Of a stretch of DNA of 64,000 nucleotides, positions 19,205-28,116 are shown one piece after another. Within the stretch, counting starts at the first letter, position 1. Every line of letters starts with the position of its first letter. Origin of the DNA: Photobacterium toruni (GTDB lineage Bacteria > Pseudomonadota > Gammaproteobacteria > Enterobacterales > Vibrionaceae); contig NZ_AP024855.1 of NCBI RefSeq assembly GCF_024529955.1, positions 558,001 through 622,000 of the forward strand, given 5' to 3'. Below the pieces are notes generated by a model. The model saw only the letters and a program-made list of their open reading frames with translations. It did no database searches and was not told the origin of the DNA. The position numbers were made by a program, and so were the translations under genes.

Positions 19205-21193
19205 TTATTTTGTTGTCATACGATCTAATGTCACTACTGAATATGTTAATGGCACTAATTGGTTACGGGTTTGCCCAACATAATCAATAAATGCTTGCGC
19301 ATCAGTATTACATACTGTATTAGCTGCTTTACAATTTGGCGTTGCACCTTGGTAGATGACTTGGTATTTATCGCCTACTTTCTCAATATTCTTAACTTTA
19401 AATCCAGTAAGTTTGCCATCAATATAAGCAAGGTCTACACGTCCAGAATGCTTCATCTGTGCTTGATATAATGGTGTCCAACCATCATTTCCGGTTGCGT
19501 TATAATTGTTAACCGCAACATTGTAAGTTTTGTTATCTTTAATTGGTGTCCAAACAGGATGCTGTTCAGTACCAGTCATCACCTCAACATTACTCAGCTT
19601 ACCGGCTTTATGTGGCACTGTTTCTGTAAAGCTATAACGAATATGGCCGCCATATGGGAATTTACCAGCATGAGAGCCTTCAGGAAGCGTCGCTGTAACC
19701 GTTTGTTCTAATAGTTGTTTAATCACTGAACCTTTCACTGGAACAACAGACATAAAATTAGAAAACGGTAATAGCTCTAAAGATACGTTACCTTCACGAT
19801 ATTGCCCAGCTTCGATATTAGTACGAATACCCCCTGCACCGATCAAAGCGAAATCCACTTTCATGCCAGTAATTTTTTGTACCTGAGGCTCATTTGCCCA
19901 GTAATATTGTCCTTCAGCAATCAATGGCGCAACGTCTGAACCATGTTTATCACTACCGCGATCACCAGGGCGACGTTCATGTTTAATTTCTAAAGGTACT
20001 TGAGCAATCGTGTTGCCATACGCTTTATCAACAGCAGGTTTATATTTGCTATCAATACGCTGACGTAATAAAACATCTTCATCAGCTATGGTGATTTTTT
20101 CATGATTATCAATAAATTGTTCTACGCGTGTCGTTTCTACCGGACTAAATTTATCATTTTTACTTCGATCTGCATGATGATAAAATTCATCATTACTTAG
20201 CAATGTATTATGCCCTGCACATTGGATCACATCACCCTTAGCATCAAAGTTGACATTTACTCGACCAATCGCTTGTGCATACTCTCCCGCTTGAACAACA
20301 CAAGTTTCAGATTTACCGTCAGGGTTCTTCACCATCTGAGCATATATACCATTATTGTTTAACCCTAAATCAGTAAAGTCACCTAATAATGTATGTGAAT
20401 GGCCACCAACAATTAAATCAATACCATTTACTTTCGATGCAACATCTAAATCAACTGCGTTACCGATATGGGTTAAAGCAATAATATTATCAATCCCTTT
20501 GCTTTGTAGCATATCTACCGTCGCTTGAGCCGTTTTCACCATGTCATTAAATTGAACATCACCCGTATTAGGTGCAATATTTGGCATGTTATCAAGTGCT
20601 AAACCAAATACAGCAACAATATTTTTATCTTTTGGTAAGTGATTAATATCGTTAACAACGGTTTTGTTATTACCATCAAAAGCAAAAACTTGGTAAGGAC
20701 GCAAATTGGTTTGATTTTTCAGATCGGCATCTTGGCTGGTATCAACATTAGCCGCTAAAATAGGGAAATTAACGCTACTAATAAAAGCATTAAGTTTTTT
20801 ATTATTTAGATCGAATTCATGATTACCCAATGCCATTGCATCTAAGCCCATTTTACTGAGCATATCAGCATTCATTGCACCATGGTTTAGCTTAAAATAT
20901 GCACTGCCTTGCCATGCATCGCCACCATGTAAAAACAGTAAACTTTGATCTTCTTGCTTAGCTTCGTTTTTATATTCCTTCGCCATCGTCTGTAGGCGAG
21001 GATAGCCACCAAATTCATTATAAACACGTGTACCATCAGCTTTAAAACTTGACTTCACTGGATCAAAATTAGAATGGGTATCATTAATATGAGCAACCGT
21101 CAGTGAGAATGGTTGGTGCTGAACAACAGGTGGGGTTGCGCATCCAGAAAGAGCTAAAGTGATAGATAATGCGATGAGTGGCTTATTGAACAT
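19205..21193 (-). CDS. 5'-nucleotidase/UshA-family lipoprotein
   Basis: The protein has 662 aa. A lipoprotein signal (LALSGC, lipidated Cys18) precedes a calcineurin-like metallophosphatase domain with the two-metal motifs HINDTHSNF (Asp38, His40), FLHGGDAWQG, ALGNHEFD and GGHSH. The C-terminal 5'-nucleotidase domain has GAGGIRTNIEAG, LLPFSNFMSVVPVKG and a substrate-binding YNATGNDGWTPL segment. The family (UshA, NutA) hydrolyses extracellular nucleotides or UDP-sugars so that nucleosides and phosphate can be taken up. It is longer than E. coli UshA (550 aa), and the extra length is spread through the linker and C-terminal part. Vibrio NutA is similarly lipid-anchored, but I cannot assign the exact substrate. 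It is monocistronic, with its own terminator. Confidence 0.9.
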   Translation of the reverse strand: MFNKPLIALSITLALSGCATPPVVQHQPFSLTVAHINDTHSNFDPVKSSFKADGTRVYNEFGGYPRLQTMAKEYKNEAKQEDQSLLFLHGGDAWQGSAYFKLNHGAMNADMLSKMGLDAMALGNHEFDLNNKKLNAFISSVNFPILAANVDTSQDADLKNQTNLRPYQVFAFDGNNKTVVNDINHLPKDKNIVAVFGLALDNMPNIAPNTGDVQFNDMVKTAQATVDMLQSKGIDNIIALTHIGNAVDLDVASKVNGIDLIVGGHSHTLLGDFTDLGLNNNGIYAQMVKNPDGKSETCVVQAGEYAQAIGRVNVNFDAKGDVIQCAGHNTLLSNDEFYHHADRSKNDKFSPVETTRVEQFIDNHEKITIADEDVLLRQRIDSKYKPAVDKAYGNTIAQVPLEIKHERRPGDRGSDKHGSDVAPLIAEGQYYWANEPQVQKITGMKVDFALIGAGGIRTNIEAGQYREGNVSLELLPFSNFMSVVPVKGSVIKQLLEQTVTATLPEGSHAGKFPYGGHIRYSFTETVPHKAGKLSNVEVMTGTEQHPVWTPIKDNKTYNVAVNNYNATGNDGWTPLYQAQMKHSGRVDLAYIDGKLTGFKVKNIEKVGDKYQVIYQGATPNCKAANTVCNTDAQAFIDYVGQTRNQLVPLTYSVVTLDRMTTK

Positions 21194-21316
21194 ACGTAAT
21201 CCTTACTTAATTGTAATCGTTTGCGCCGCAAGCATACTCCACATCAAATACCTTTTCAGTAGCGAGTATCAAAATATTGTTCTTTTAAATGACTTTTTTG
21301 TTTTTAATTATTGCAA

Positions 21317-21344
21317 AAACGGCTTCTTATTACAGAAGCCGTTT
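21317..21344 (-). terminator. Terminator of the MOSC-reductase gene
   Basis: A perfect 11-bp stem (aaacggcttct / agaagccgttt) with a 6-nt loop, followed by T residues in the minus direction. Confidence 0.9.
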
Positions 21345-21372
21345 AAATCAACACTTTATTATCGATAAAAAT

Positions 21373-23202
21373 TTACTTTCTGACTTGAAGATCGGTTTTA
21401 GGAACACAACAACACGCTAATATCTTACCCTGCAGCCTTTCTTGTAGTGATAACGCAGGTACATTAGGTTGTTCAACCTGTCCTGAGGTTAAAGTTACTT
21501 TACATGCACCACAAAAACCTGCACGGCAACTATAATTAAGTACAAGCCCTGCTGTTTCTGCTTGTTCTAATAGTGTTTGCTGATTATTACCACTAAAAAT
21601 ATAATCATTAATATTAAGCGTGAGGGCTTGTTTTTTCACCGATGAGGCACGCAAAGGTCCAAACGTTTCTTGATGATAGCGCGTAGGAGACACGCCCATT
21701 TTAAATAATAATTTTTTAGCCGTATCCATAAAGGCATTGGGACCACACACAAACACTTGGCGTTGATCTAAATCGCTGATCATCGCTAAATGACTCAGGC
21801 TTAATCGTCCAGATTCACCTTGCCAATCTCGTCGTGGCTGGCTAAGCACAATCCGTAAATCAAGAGAGGGATGTTTATTTTCAAGTTGCTGTAATTCTTG
21901 CGCAGAAGGAATATCAGATTCAGTACTGCACTGATGATAAAATACAACATCACGAATATTATTGTTATCCGATAAATAGCGCAGCATAGATAACATCGGC
22001 GTAATACCGCTTCCTGCCGATAATAATAATAATTTATCAGTATGAAATCCTAAGTGAAAATCACCACTCGGTTTATCAGCAATAAGTACATCGCCAACCT
22101 GAAAATACTGATGCAACCAGTTAGATATTCGACCATCATTAATCCGTTTTACTGAAATAGCATAACGTCCCGACCGAGAGGGACTTGAAGATAATGTATA
22201 GTAACGAGTAACAAACTCACCATTAATCTCAAGTTGTAACGGCAAATGCTGCCCCGGTAAATAACTTGGTAAGGGTAATTGTTGATGAGCCTCAAACCAA
22301 AACGTTGTAAAGTCAGTCGCTATATCTTCACGCTCAACACAGGTCAGTAATAATTTAGTTTCATTCTTATCAACATAAACTTGTTTTGGTTTCGCTTCTA
22401 AAACTTCAATCACATCCCCAACACGAATCATGCCTTCATTTAAGGCCACTAAGTTTTGTCCAAAAAAGACATCACCTGTCGCATCTGCACGAAACGTTGC
22501 CATGGTTTTTAATGGCTCTTTTAACGCATTAAAATTACCGGTAAGAGGATCAACAGTTGTAAGAATACAGCGGGCACAAGGCTTAACGGCTTCAAATTCA
22601 ACCTCACCAATACGGATCCGTTTCCAGCCATCTTCTGCAAAAGCCTCAGTATTAGACACCACTAAATTGGTTCGAAATTGTGCCATGGTATGATTATCAC
22701 TGCTACGTTCATTTAACGCTGCTAATGACGCTTCACTGATAATCAATAGCGGATAACCATCAGCAAAACTAACATTATGGCCTATTTTCGAACGTACTCG
22801 ATTTGATTGTTGACCACAAAAAAGTAACTGTACCGAATCGCCAATAATATCGCTGAACCACTGATTCGCAATCCTCGTCGTTGTATAAGCACTAAAGCTA
22901 TCATTCCACACCGTCGCTGATGCATCAGTCATTGCAAAATCAGCATACTGTAAAACTAAATCGGTTTTATTTGGGTATTGCAGCACTAAACCTGTCGTCA
23001 TCAGTGTTGCAGTAATTTTTACCATTTGCGGATATTTACGTGCCGTGATCATTACACCGTCGACATTAGCAACCATAAAACGACGATCAAATGCTAGCCC
23101 TTGTTTTTCAACCCAAGCTTGAGATTGCGTGAGTGCCGCTATCGATTTTACTGGATAAACGTGTATCTGTGATAATGTCGGTACAACGGATGATAGGCTC
23201 AC
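21373..23202 (-). CDS. MOSC domain / ferredoxin-NAD reductase fusion protein
   Basis: A 609-aa fusion. The N-terminal half (about 1-275) is a MOSC_N plus MOSC module like YcbX: IHVYPVKSIAALTQSQAWVE, GLAFDRRFMV, then VKPCARCILTTVDP with the Cys expected to ligate the molybdenum cofactor. The C-terminal half (about 290-609) is an Hcr-like reductase with FAD-binding RYYTLSSSPS, an NAD-binding segment LLSAGSGITPMLSML...VFVCGPNAFM, and a plant-type [2Fe-2S] domain with CRAGFCGACKV and a later Cys. E. coli YcbX, which has MOSC plus 2Fe-2S only, reduces N-hydroxylated bases. Here the electron-transfer flavoprotein is built in. The start is GTG (MSLSSVVPT) after AGGGAG. It is divergent from a cytochrome b-like gene, which may be its partner. 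Confidence 0.85.
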   Translation of the reverse strand: MSLSSVVPTLSQIHVYPVKSIAALTQSQAWVEKQGLAFDRRFMVANVDGVMITARKYPQMVKITATLMTTGLVLQYPNKTDLVLQYADFAMTDASATVWNDSFSAYTTTRIANQWFSDIIGDSVQLLFCGQQSNRVRSKIGHNVSFADGYPLLIISEASLAALNERSSDNHTMAQFRTNLVVSNTEAFAEDGWKRIRIGEVEFEAVKPCARCILTTVDPLTGNFNALKEPLKTMATFRADATGDVFFGQNLVALNEGMIRVGDVIEVLEAKPKQVYVDKNETKLLLTCVEREDIATDFTTFWFEAHQQLPLPSYLPGQHLPLQLEINGEFVTRYYTLSSSPSRSGRYAISVKRINDGRISNWLHQYFQVGDVLIADKPSGDFHLGFHTDKLLLLSAGSGITPMLSMLRYLSDNNNIRDVVFYHQCSTESDIPSAQELQQLENKHPSLDLRIVLSQPRRDWQGESGRLSLSHLAMISDLDQRQVFVCGPNAFMDTAKKLLFKMGVSPTRYHQETFGPLRASSVKKQALTLNINDYIFSGNNQQTLLEQAETAGLVLNYSCRAGFCGACKVTLTSGQVEQPNVPALSLQERLQGKILACCCVPKTDLQVRK

Positions 23203-23410
23203 TGAAATCTCCCTATATAAAAATCATCTTAATAAAACCTACTGTGATTATTTAATGATCACAACCAAATAAACAGCCTCTATCATTATTAATGGGTAGT
23301 TATTTTTCGATATAATAGTAAATTATTACGTATAAATATTTATGGCTTATGCTAGATTTATAAGAATTTTTGCATAATTCATACTCATAGTATAATAAAT
23401 TGGAGATGCC
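23203..23410. promoter_or_regulatory. Divergent promoter region, MOSC-reductase / cytochrome b-like gene
   Basis: A 208-nt AT-rich gap between divergently transcribed genes. It must carry both promoters, but I cannot assign boxes with confidence. Confidence 0.5.
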
Positions 23411-23983
23411 ATGCCTATCTTACGTTCATTCTGGCGCTATATTGTTCATTATTTTCCTAATGTAGGATTACGTCATCTACATACCACACTTGCTGGATTA
23501 ATTATTCTCCAAATATTAAACAGTAATCTAGTACATATGACGCATGCTGGTGCAGTAAAAGCGGGGGCATTTAATACTCTTTTCTTGTGGGTGCATATTA
23601 TTTTAGGATCACTGACGGTGCTTGCAACAATTGGCATGATTATTTTTATGCTAACTAAACAATCATTTAGACAGTTTTTCCCTTATCTTTTCGGTGATAA
23701 TGCTATTTTAAAAGACGATATAAAGCAGATCATGAAAGGGAAATTACCTGAGCCACGTGAAAAAGGTTTAGGTAATATTATTCAAGGGTTAGGTATTGGT
23801 GCATTAATTTTAATTGAAACAGCAGCATTGGTTTGGTTAGTCTTATGGCTAAACCACTCTCCTTATGCCAATGAAGTGCGTGAGATACATAAATCATTAA
23901 CTGGGCTAATTGAAGCTTATTTGATTGGTCATGGCGGCATGGCATTACTGCATTTCTTTGTGGAACGTAAACGCTTTAGTTAA
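23411..23983 (+). CDS. Cytochrome b561-like integral membrane protein
   Basis: The protein has 190 aa and four predicted membrane segments (about 25-45, 55-85, 125-150 and 165-185). His residues in the helices (LRHLHTTLAG, LWVHIILGS, IHKSLTGLIE, GHGGMALLH) suit bis-haem ligation as in bacterial cytochrome b561 or the Ni/Fe-hydrogenase b-type subunit. A soluble loop (about 90-120, KGKLPEPREKG) connects helices 2 and 3. The ribosome-binding site GGAG is 5 nt from the ATG. Its divergent arrangement with a MOSC/flavin/[2Fe-2S] reductase suggests, by inference only, a quinone-linked electron path. The exact electron donor and acceptor are unknown. Confidence 0.75.
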   Translation: MPILRSFWRYIVHYFPNVGLRHLHTTLAGLIILQILNSNLVHMTHAGAVKAGAFNTLFLWVHIILGSLTVLATIGMIIFMLTKQSFRQFFPYLFGDNAILKDDIKQIMKGKLPEPREKGLGNIIQGLGIGALILIETAALVWLVLWLNHSPYANEVREIHKSLTGLIEAYLIGHGGMALLHFFVERKRFS

Positions 23984-24016
23984 TCATCAATGCGTTGTTA
24001 ATCTCATTGAACTAAT

Positions 24017-24074
24017 AAAAGAACCTATGTTTTATCGACTTTCAATAATAAAAGTATTTATACCTAGGTTCTTT
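24017..24074. terminator. Long-loop inverted repeat between convergent genes
   Basis: aaagaaccta and taggttcttt form a 10-bp stem across a loop of about 38 nt. It lies between the cytochrome b-like gene (plus) and yjfC (minus) and is probably a bidirectional terminator. Confidence 0.55.
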
Positions 24075-24081
24075 ATCTATC

Positions 24082-25248
24082 TCATAAAATAATATGCGGA
24101 ATAAAACGCGAGGAATCCTTTGTAATTAAAGTATTATCTTCTCGAATAGAAAGCCCTGCCGCTTTATCGCCAATAACCCAACTGCCAATAACAGTATAAT
24201 CCTCTCCAAATTTTGGTAATGAATGAAATTCCTGATAAATATATCCTTCTTCACCATAGAAACCATCAGACTCCGCAATAACGTTGCCATTCTTTTCTAT
24301 TTTAATATTAGCGCCTTCACGTGAAAAAATAGGCTTTTTAACAATCCCTTTTTTATCATCGAGCAAATGCTTTTTATCTGAAAAATAAGCAGGTAATAAA
24401 TTAGGGTGGTGAGGATATTTTTCCCATAATAACGGCAAAATAGCTTTATTTGAGATAATAGCTTTCCACGGTGGTTCTAAATATAAAGTACCATTATCTA
24501 AATATTTAGAAAAATCCTCTCGAAATAGAATTTCATAGGGGTATAACTTAAAAAGCCATTGAATTACATGATCATTTAAATCAGTAAAGTTCCCTTCACC
24601 ATCAACACCAATATCTTCAATATAAATAATTTTAGGTGTTAACCCTGCGACACGAGCACAATCAGCAAAATAGGTGACCGTTCCATAATCTTCTTCACCT
24701 CCCTCAAGGCTACATGCAAAATATAATACTTTTGTTTTCGCTTTTTTTGCTAATACTGCTAGACGAGCAATAAACTTTTCTTGGAATGAATTAAATTGAT
24801 CTGCACTACGTGAAATGTGATCTAACTTTACATTATCTTCTAACCAAATCCATTGCCAAAAACCACACTCATACGCCGATGTTGGGGTATCAAAATTAGC
24901 TTCAAGCAATTTAGCTGGATTTTTACCGTCATAGCTAAAATCAAACCGCCCATACAACGAAGGTTCTTTATTATGCCAACTCTTCCGTATCAGATCCCAA
25001 CTAGCCAGAGGGATCGCAAATTTTTCCATTAACACATCACTGTTTACAACATCATTCACCACTGCAAGACACATTTGATTAAGTTCTTCAGTTGGATTTT
25101 CAAGATCGCGTTCTATTTGCTTTAAAGAAAATTGATAGTAATACCGTTCAGTCCAATATTCTTCGCCATCAAAGGTGTGAAATCGAAAGCCAAACTCATT
25201 GGCTGTTATACGCCAATCTGAACGCTCTTTTACTGGAATTCGTAACAT
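24082..25248 (-). CDS. yjfC: Glutathionylspermidine synthase-family ATP-grasp protein YjfC
   Basis: This 388-aa protein belongs to the GSP_synth family, the ATP-grasp amide ligase part of glutathionylspermidine synthase. Family motifs are WDLIRKSWHNKEPSLYGRFD, LLEANFDTPTSAYECGFWQW, LEPPWKAIISNKAILPLLW and KKPIFSREGANI (nucleotide/Mg binding), with EGYIYQEFHSLP near the end. It is the last gene of the yjfIJKLMC operon. YjfC and its paralogue YgiC lack the amidase half of Gss and have no settled substrate; an amide bond between a peptide and an amine such as a polyamine is the family-level prediction. The start is supported by the family N-terminus, though no clear ribosome-binding site is seen. 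Confidence 0.88.
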   Translation of the reverse strand: MLRIPVKERSDWRITANEFGFRFHTFDGEEYWTERYYYQFSLKQIERDLENPTEELNQMCLAVVNDVVNSDVLMEKFAIPLASWDLIRKSWHNKEPSLYGRFDFSYDGKNPAKLLEANFDTPTSAYECGFWQWIWLEDNVKLDHISRSADQFNSFQEKFIARLAVLAKKAKTKVLYFACSLEGGEEDYGTVTYFADCARVAGLTPKIIYIEDIGVDGEGNFTDLNDHVIQWLFKLYPYEILFREDFSKYLDNGTLYLEPPWKAIISNKAILPLLWEKYPHHPNLLPAYFSDKKHLLDDKKGIVKKPIFSREGANIKIEKNGNVIAESDGFYGEEGYIYQEFHSLPKFGEDYTVIGSWVIGDKAAGLSIREDNTLITKDSSRFIPHIIL

Positions 25249-25279
25249 GATCTATTTTATACCTATTAAAGCCTAAAAA

Positions 25280-25891
25280 TTAACCGCCCCAACCACCGCT
25301 ACGACTGCCGCCCCAACTTGATCTTGCACTTGCTTTAGAACCAAAACCACCGCGAGACATTGTACGACTAACCGCTGGTTTTTCGTTTTTATATTTATTG
25401 TTATAGCTCTGAGATGTCGATTCTTTATAGCGATTATTTTGATTACGGTTCCACTGATCCATATCGGCGGTTCGTCTTGATGAGGGATAATAAATAGGTT
25501 GAGATGAATAATGACGACCGTTGTCCATCATTCGTCCAACAATAAAACCAGCAAGGGCTGGAACCCAATAACTGGTATTGTTACTCGCTTGTATTTGACG
25601 ACAATTATCCGTACCAGAAGACTGACACTCACTTTCTGAATTAAATTTTGGTGCAGCATCTACCGCTTGTTGATAAGCAGTTGCACACATCTCCACCTGT
25701 TTAGGATTAGAACTATCAGCATTAATACAATCTTGTAATGAATCATATTGAGTTTGAGCGTGTGTTTCGTTGTCATTACAACCTGTTAGCGCTACCGTTG
25801 CACCTAAAGCAACCATCGTGATCGACGACCAATTGTGATATTGGTTCGATTTGCGCATATGATTACGATGAATATTACTACTACGTTTCAT
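25280..25891 (-). CDS. yjfM: YjfM/YgiB-family (DUF1190) lipoprotein
   Basis: The 203-aa protein has a basic N-terminus, a hydrophobic stretch and a lipobox-like ALTGC (Cys38). A Cys-containing middle part follows (DSLQDCINADSSNPKQVEMC, ECQSSGTDNC), then FIVGRMMDNGRHYSSQPIYY and a Ser/Arg/Gly-rich low-complexity tail ending SWGGSRSGGWGG, as in the YgiB/YjfM (DUF1190, UPF0441) family. The function is unknown. Four or more Cys outside the lipobox could form disulphides in the periplasm. In the yjf operon it lies between the DUF350 membrane protein and the GSP-synthase-like gene, the same order as in E. coli, so it is likely an envelope component of the same system. Confidence 0.85.
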   Translation of the reverse strand: MKRSSNIHRNHMRKSNQYHNWSSITMVALGATVALTGCNDNETHAQTQYDSLQDCINADSSNPKQVEMCATAYQQAVDAAPKFNSESECQSSGTDNCRQIQASNNTSYWVPALAGFIVGRMMDNGRHYSSQPIYYPSSRRTADMDQWNRNQNNRYKESTSQSYNNKYKNEKPAVSRTMSRGGFGSKASARSSWGGSRSGGWGG

Positions 25892-25910
25892 AATATAATC
25901 CTCAAGGTCA

Positions 25911-26324
25911 TTAATACGTCATACACGCTGCATTTAATAAACCAACAGCAATAGCAATAGATGCTAAAATAACACCAGCGGATACTTCATCACGTTCAAT
26001 ACGCTCGCTAATTTTTGGCAAAAAGATAATACGAATAATCAAAAAGGCAATCACTTGCGATACCAGCGCCACAACACCCCAAACGGCAAAATCTACTACA
26101 TTTTGACTATTTGAAATTGCAGATCCAACAGCAAGAGCATAACCGATAAACGATCCCCCCATACCAACCGCAGCGGCAACATTGCCACTTTTAATCAATT
26201 GCCATTCTTTATACGGCGTCGCTAATGGAAAAATAAAACGAAAGGCGATCAAGAAAATTAAAGAAATTCCAAAATATAACCCAAAATTACCAAGGGTTGA
26301 TAAGCTCACCATTAAATTCGACAT
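25911..26324 (-). CDS. yjfL: DUF350 inner-membrane protein YjfL
   Basis: A 137-aa hydrophobic protein with four membrane segments in two similar halves (FGLYFGISLIFLIAFRFIFP ... VGMGGSFIGYALAVGSAI; VVDFAVWGVVALVSQVIAFL ... GVILASIAIAVGLLNAACMT), the duplicated pattern of DUF350. An AAGGA ribosome-binding site lies 7 nt before the ATG. DUF350 proteins recur beside PspA-family and GSP-synthase-like genes, as here, and probably form the membrane part of an envelope-stress assembly, although no activity is established. It is the fourth gene of the yjf operon. Confidence 0.88.
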   Translation of the reverse strand: MSNLMVSLSTLGNFGLYFGISLIFLIAFRFIFPLATPYKEWQLIKSGNVAAAVGMGGSFIGYALAVGSAISNSQNVVDFAVWGVVALVSQVIAFLIIRIIFLPKISERIERDEVSAGVILASIAIAVGLLNAACMTY

Positions 26325-26341
26325 CTACTTGTCCTTGTAAT

Positions 26342-26968
26342 TTAATTAACTTTAAAATCATTTGGTTGTAGCTCAAACGCGGTACTTAACACCAAACAAT
26401 GTTCAGCACGATTATTAATTATCTGTTCTTCTGCCGACACAATCAGCACTTCACATAAATCTGCATTTACATCACGACTATACAGCATAACAAATTGATC
26501 TGTTTGGCTATATTCCGTTGCTGATGTCCATGTTGTTTCTGTCATCGCAACAGGTAATTCGTTTTCCCACAATTTGGTAAAATTAACGCCATCAAGATCC
26601 CAATGTGATTTTACAACGCCCGTAGCCAACCATTCATTCCACCGAGTATCAGTATCAATCGGCGTTGTTGAATAATAATATGACAACATGCACTGTTGTA
26701 CATCCGCATCCGAATCCCCCACAATTAAAACCTGAATCATTGCATCATCATCAGTATAATAACGAATCAATCGCGTTGCGTTATCTAACTGTACGACACC
26801 CACAGCCTGAATTAATTGCGTATTAGCAGCACCAGAAATAGTTAAATCAGGTTCAATGATTTTCATTTTCAACGCATCTAATTCAATAACACCACCTAAT
26901 CTCAATCCAAGCACTTCTGGAATTAAAGACTTTTTCTCTACTGGTTTTTTCTTAAAAAAATCAAACAT
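26342..26968 (-). CDS. yjfK: DUF2491 family protein YjfK
   Basis: A soluble protein of 208 aa starting MFDFFKKKPVEKKSLIPEVL. Recognisable YjfK/DUF2491 features are GLRLGGVIELD near residue 28, a central RLIRYYTDDDAMIQVL and WNEWLATGVVKSHWDLDG. The longest frame starts at a TTG at 26,980, and the ATG at 26,968 is preferred. The function is unknown. Its place after yjfJ and before yjfL is conserved in enterobacteria. No membrane segment or catalytic motif is visible, so it may be a cytoplasmic adaptor. Confidence 0.82.
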   Translation of the reverse strand: MFDFFKKKPVEKKSLIPEVLGLRLGGVIELDALKMKIIEPDLTISGAANTQLIQAVGVVQLDNATRLIRYYTDDDAMIQVLIVGDSDADVQQCMLSYYYSTTPIDTDTRWNEWLATGVVKSHWDLDGVNFTKLWENELPVAMTETTWTSATEYSQTDQFVMLYSRDVNADLCEVLIVSAEEQIINNRAEHCLVLSTAFELQPNDFKVN

Positions 26969-27036
26969 ATCAAATACCAAAAAATACCTTTTACCACTAG
27001 ATAAAAGGCATAAAAAAAGACTGCCGAAAAATGACG

Positions 27037-27720
27037 TTATTTACCCAAAATACGCGCAAGTTCATCTTCTGCTGATGATGCTGATTTTGAAATACCAGCT
27101 TCAGCTAATTTTTTATCTAATGACGATGATGATGCTTCAGACTCTAACTCTTCTGCCGCTTCAAACTTAGCCGAAGCTTCTGCCTGACGCGCTTTAATAC
27201 GGTCTAAAGAATCTAGTGCAGTACTCATTTTACTGTTACTGCCCGCGTTCGCAGCAGCCACAGAACTTTGTGCTTTAATAACACTTTCTTGTGCCGCAAC
27301 AACATCAACTTGTTGCTCAATTTGACGTAAACGTTCTTTTGCTTGAGCGATTTTACTTTTCATTGTTGTTTCAGATTTCAAGAATCCATCACAATAAGTT
27401 TGCTCAGTCGCTTGCTGACCGCGTAACTCTGCAACCTTTTGTGCACACTCAAGTGCTAACTCTTGCTGACCTTTTTCCATTGCAGTACGAGCATGTTTCT
27501 CATATTCATTAATACTCGCATCAAAGCTATTCACTTTCTGTTGTGACAGCTTACGCTTTGCGATAATTGAAACCAGTGCTTCGTCTGATTTACGCAACTC
27601 AATTTTACTTTGACGTAATTCTTCATTTAAAATCGTAATGGCATTTGCATCAGCAACAGATTCTGCTGCGTTATTTACCGAACCACGCACTAAATTAAAC
27701 AATTTTTTAAATACACTCAT
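27037..27720 (-). CDS. yjfJ: PspA/IM30-family protein YjfJ
   Basis: A 227-aa, almost wholly helical coiled-coil protein: MSVFKKLFNLVRGSVNNAAESV (the amphipathic membrane-binding N-terminus seen in PspA), then long heptad stretches from about residue 25 to 150, a Ser/Ala-rich linker, and a C-terminal DEELARIL-like helix (SAEDELARILGK). PspA/IM30 proteins form ESCRT-III-like oligomers that stabilise stressed inner membranes. It starts 3 nt after yjfI with a GAGG ribosome-binding site. No pspF/pspBC is nearby, so control differs from the classical psp operon. Confidence 0.88.
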   Translation of the reverse strand: MSVFKKLFNLVRGSVNNAAESVADANAITILNEELRQSKIELRKSDEALVSIIAKRKLSQQKVNSFDASINEYEKHARTAMEKGQQELALECAQKVAELRGQQATEQTYCDGFLKSETTMKSKIAQAKERLRQIEQQVDVVAAQESVIKAQSSVAAANAGSNSKMSTALDSLDRIKARQAEASAKFEAAEELESEASSSSLDKKLAEAGISKSASSAEDELARILGK

Positions 27721-27723
27721 CGA

Positions 27724-28116
27724 TTATGCCTCGATTAATAATGATTGGTACATATCAAGGAAGCCTTCAACATTCACAAATAATGTTGCCACTTCAATAA
27801 CAATACTCTCTTGCTTAGATTGGCTACTCAAGCTACCAAATGCGATATAATAATCATCACCATCAACGGTATGAATTGAAATATTAGTCAATGGAAACAT
27901 CTCATGAGTACGCAAAATCATGTCATTCAGCTTAGCAATATCAGCAACCATCGCCATTGGAAATAAAGGCGCTTCTACTAAAATTTGCTCGCCTGCAATT
28001 GCTAAATAAGCTGAAACACCATCTTGATTACGAATAATAATAGTCTGATCTGTTTGCTCGATTTTCCACTGATCATTTTTACTTAAAATTTCAACTAATT
28101 GATCAACAGTCCACAT
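27724..28116 (-). CDS. yjfI: DUF2170 family protein YjfI
   Basis: This 130-aa protein is the first gene of the yjfIJKLMC operon (AAGGA ribosome-binding site 9 nt before the ATG). It shows the DUF2170 pattern: WTVDQLVEILSKNDQW at the N-terminus, EQILVEAPLFPMA, MILRTHEMFPLTNISI and YYIAFGSLSSQSK. It is acidic and soluble, with no signal peptide. The activity is unknown. It always precedes the PspA-like YjfJ in this operon type, and the 3-nt spacing implies translational coupling. Confidence 0.85.
   Translation of the reverse strand: MWTVDQLVEILSKNDQWKIEQTDQTIIIRNQDGVSAYLAIAGEQILVEAPLFPMAMVADIAKLNDMILRTHEMFPLTNISIHTVDGDDYYIAFGSLSSQSKQESIVIEVATLFVNVEGFLDMYQSLLIEA

Noticed and set aside
27291..27512. 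Plus-strand ORF within yjfJ
   Set aside because: It is a shadow ORF opposite a clear PspA-family coding region, without a ribosome-binding site.
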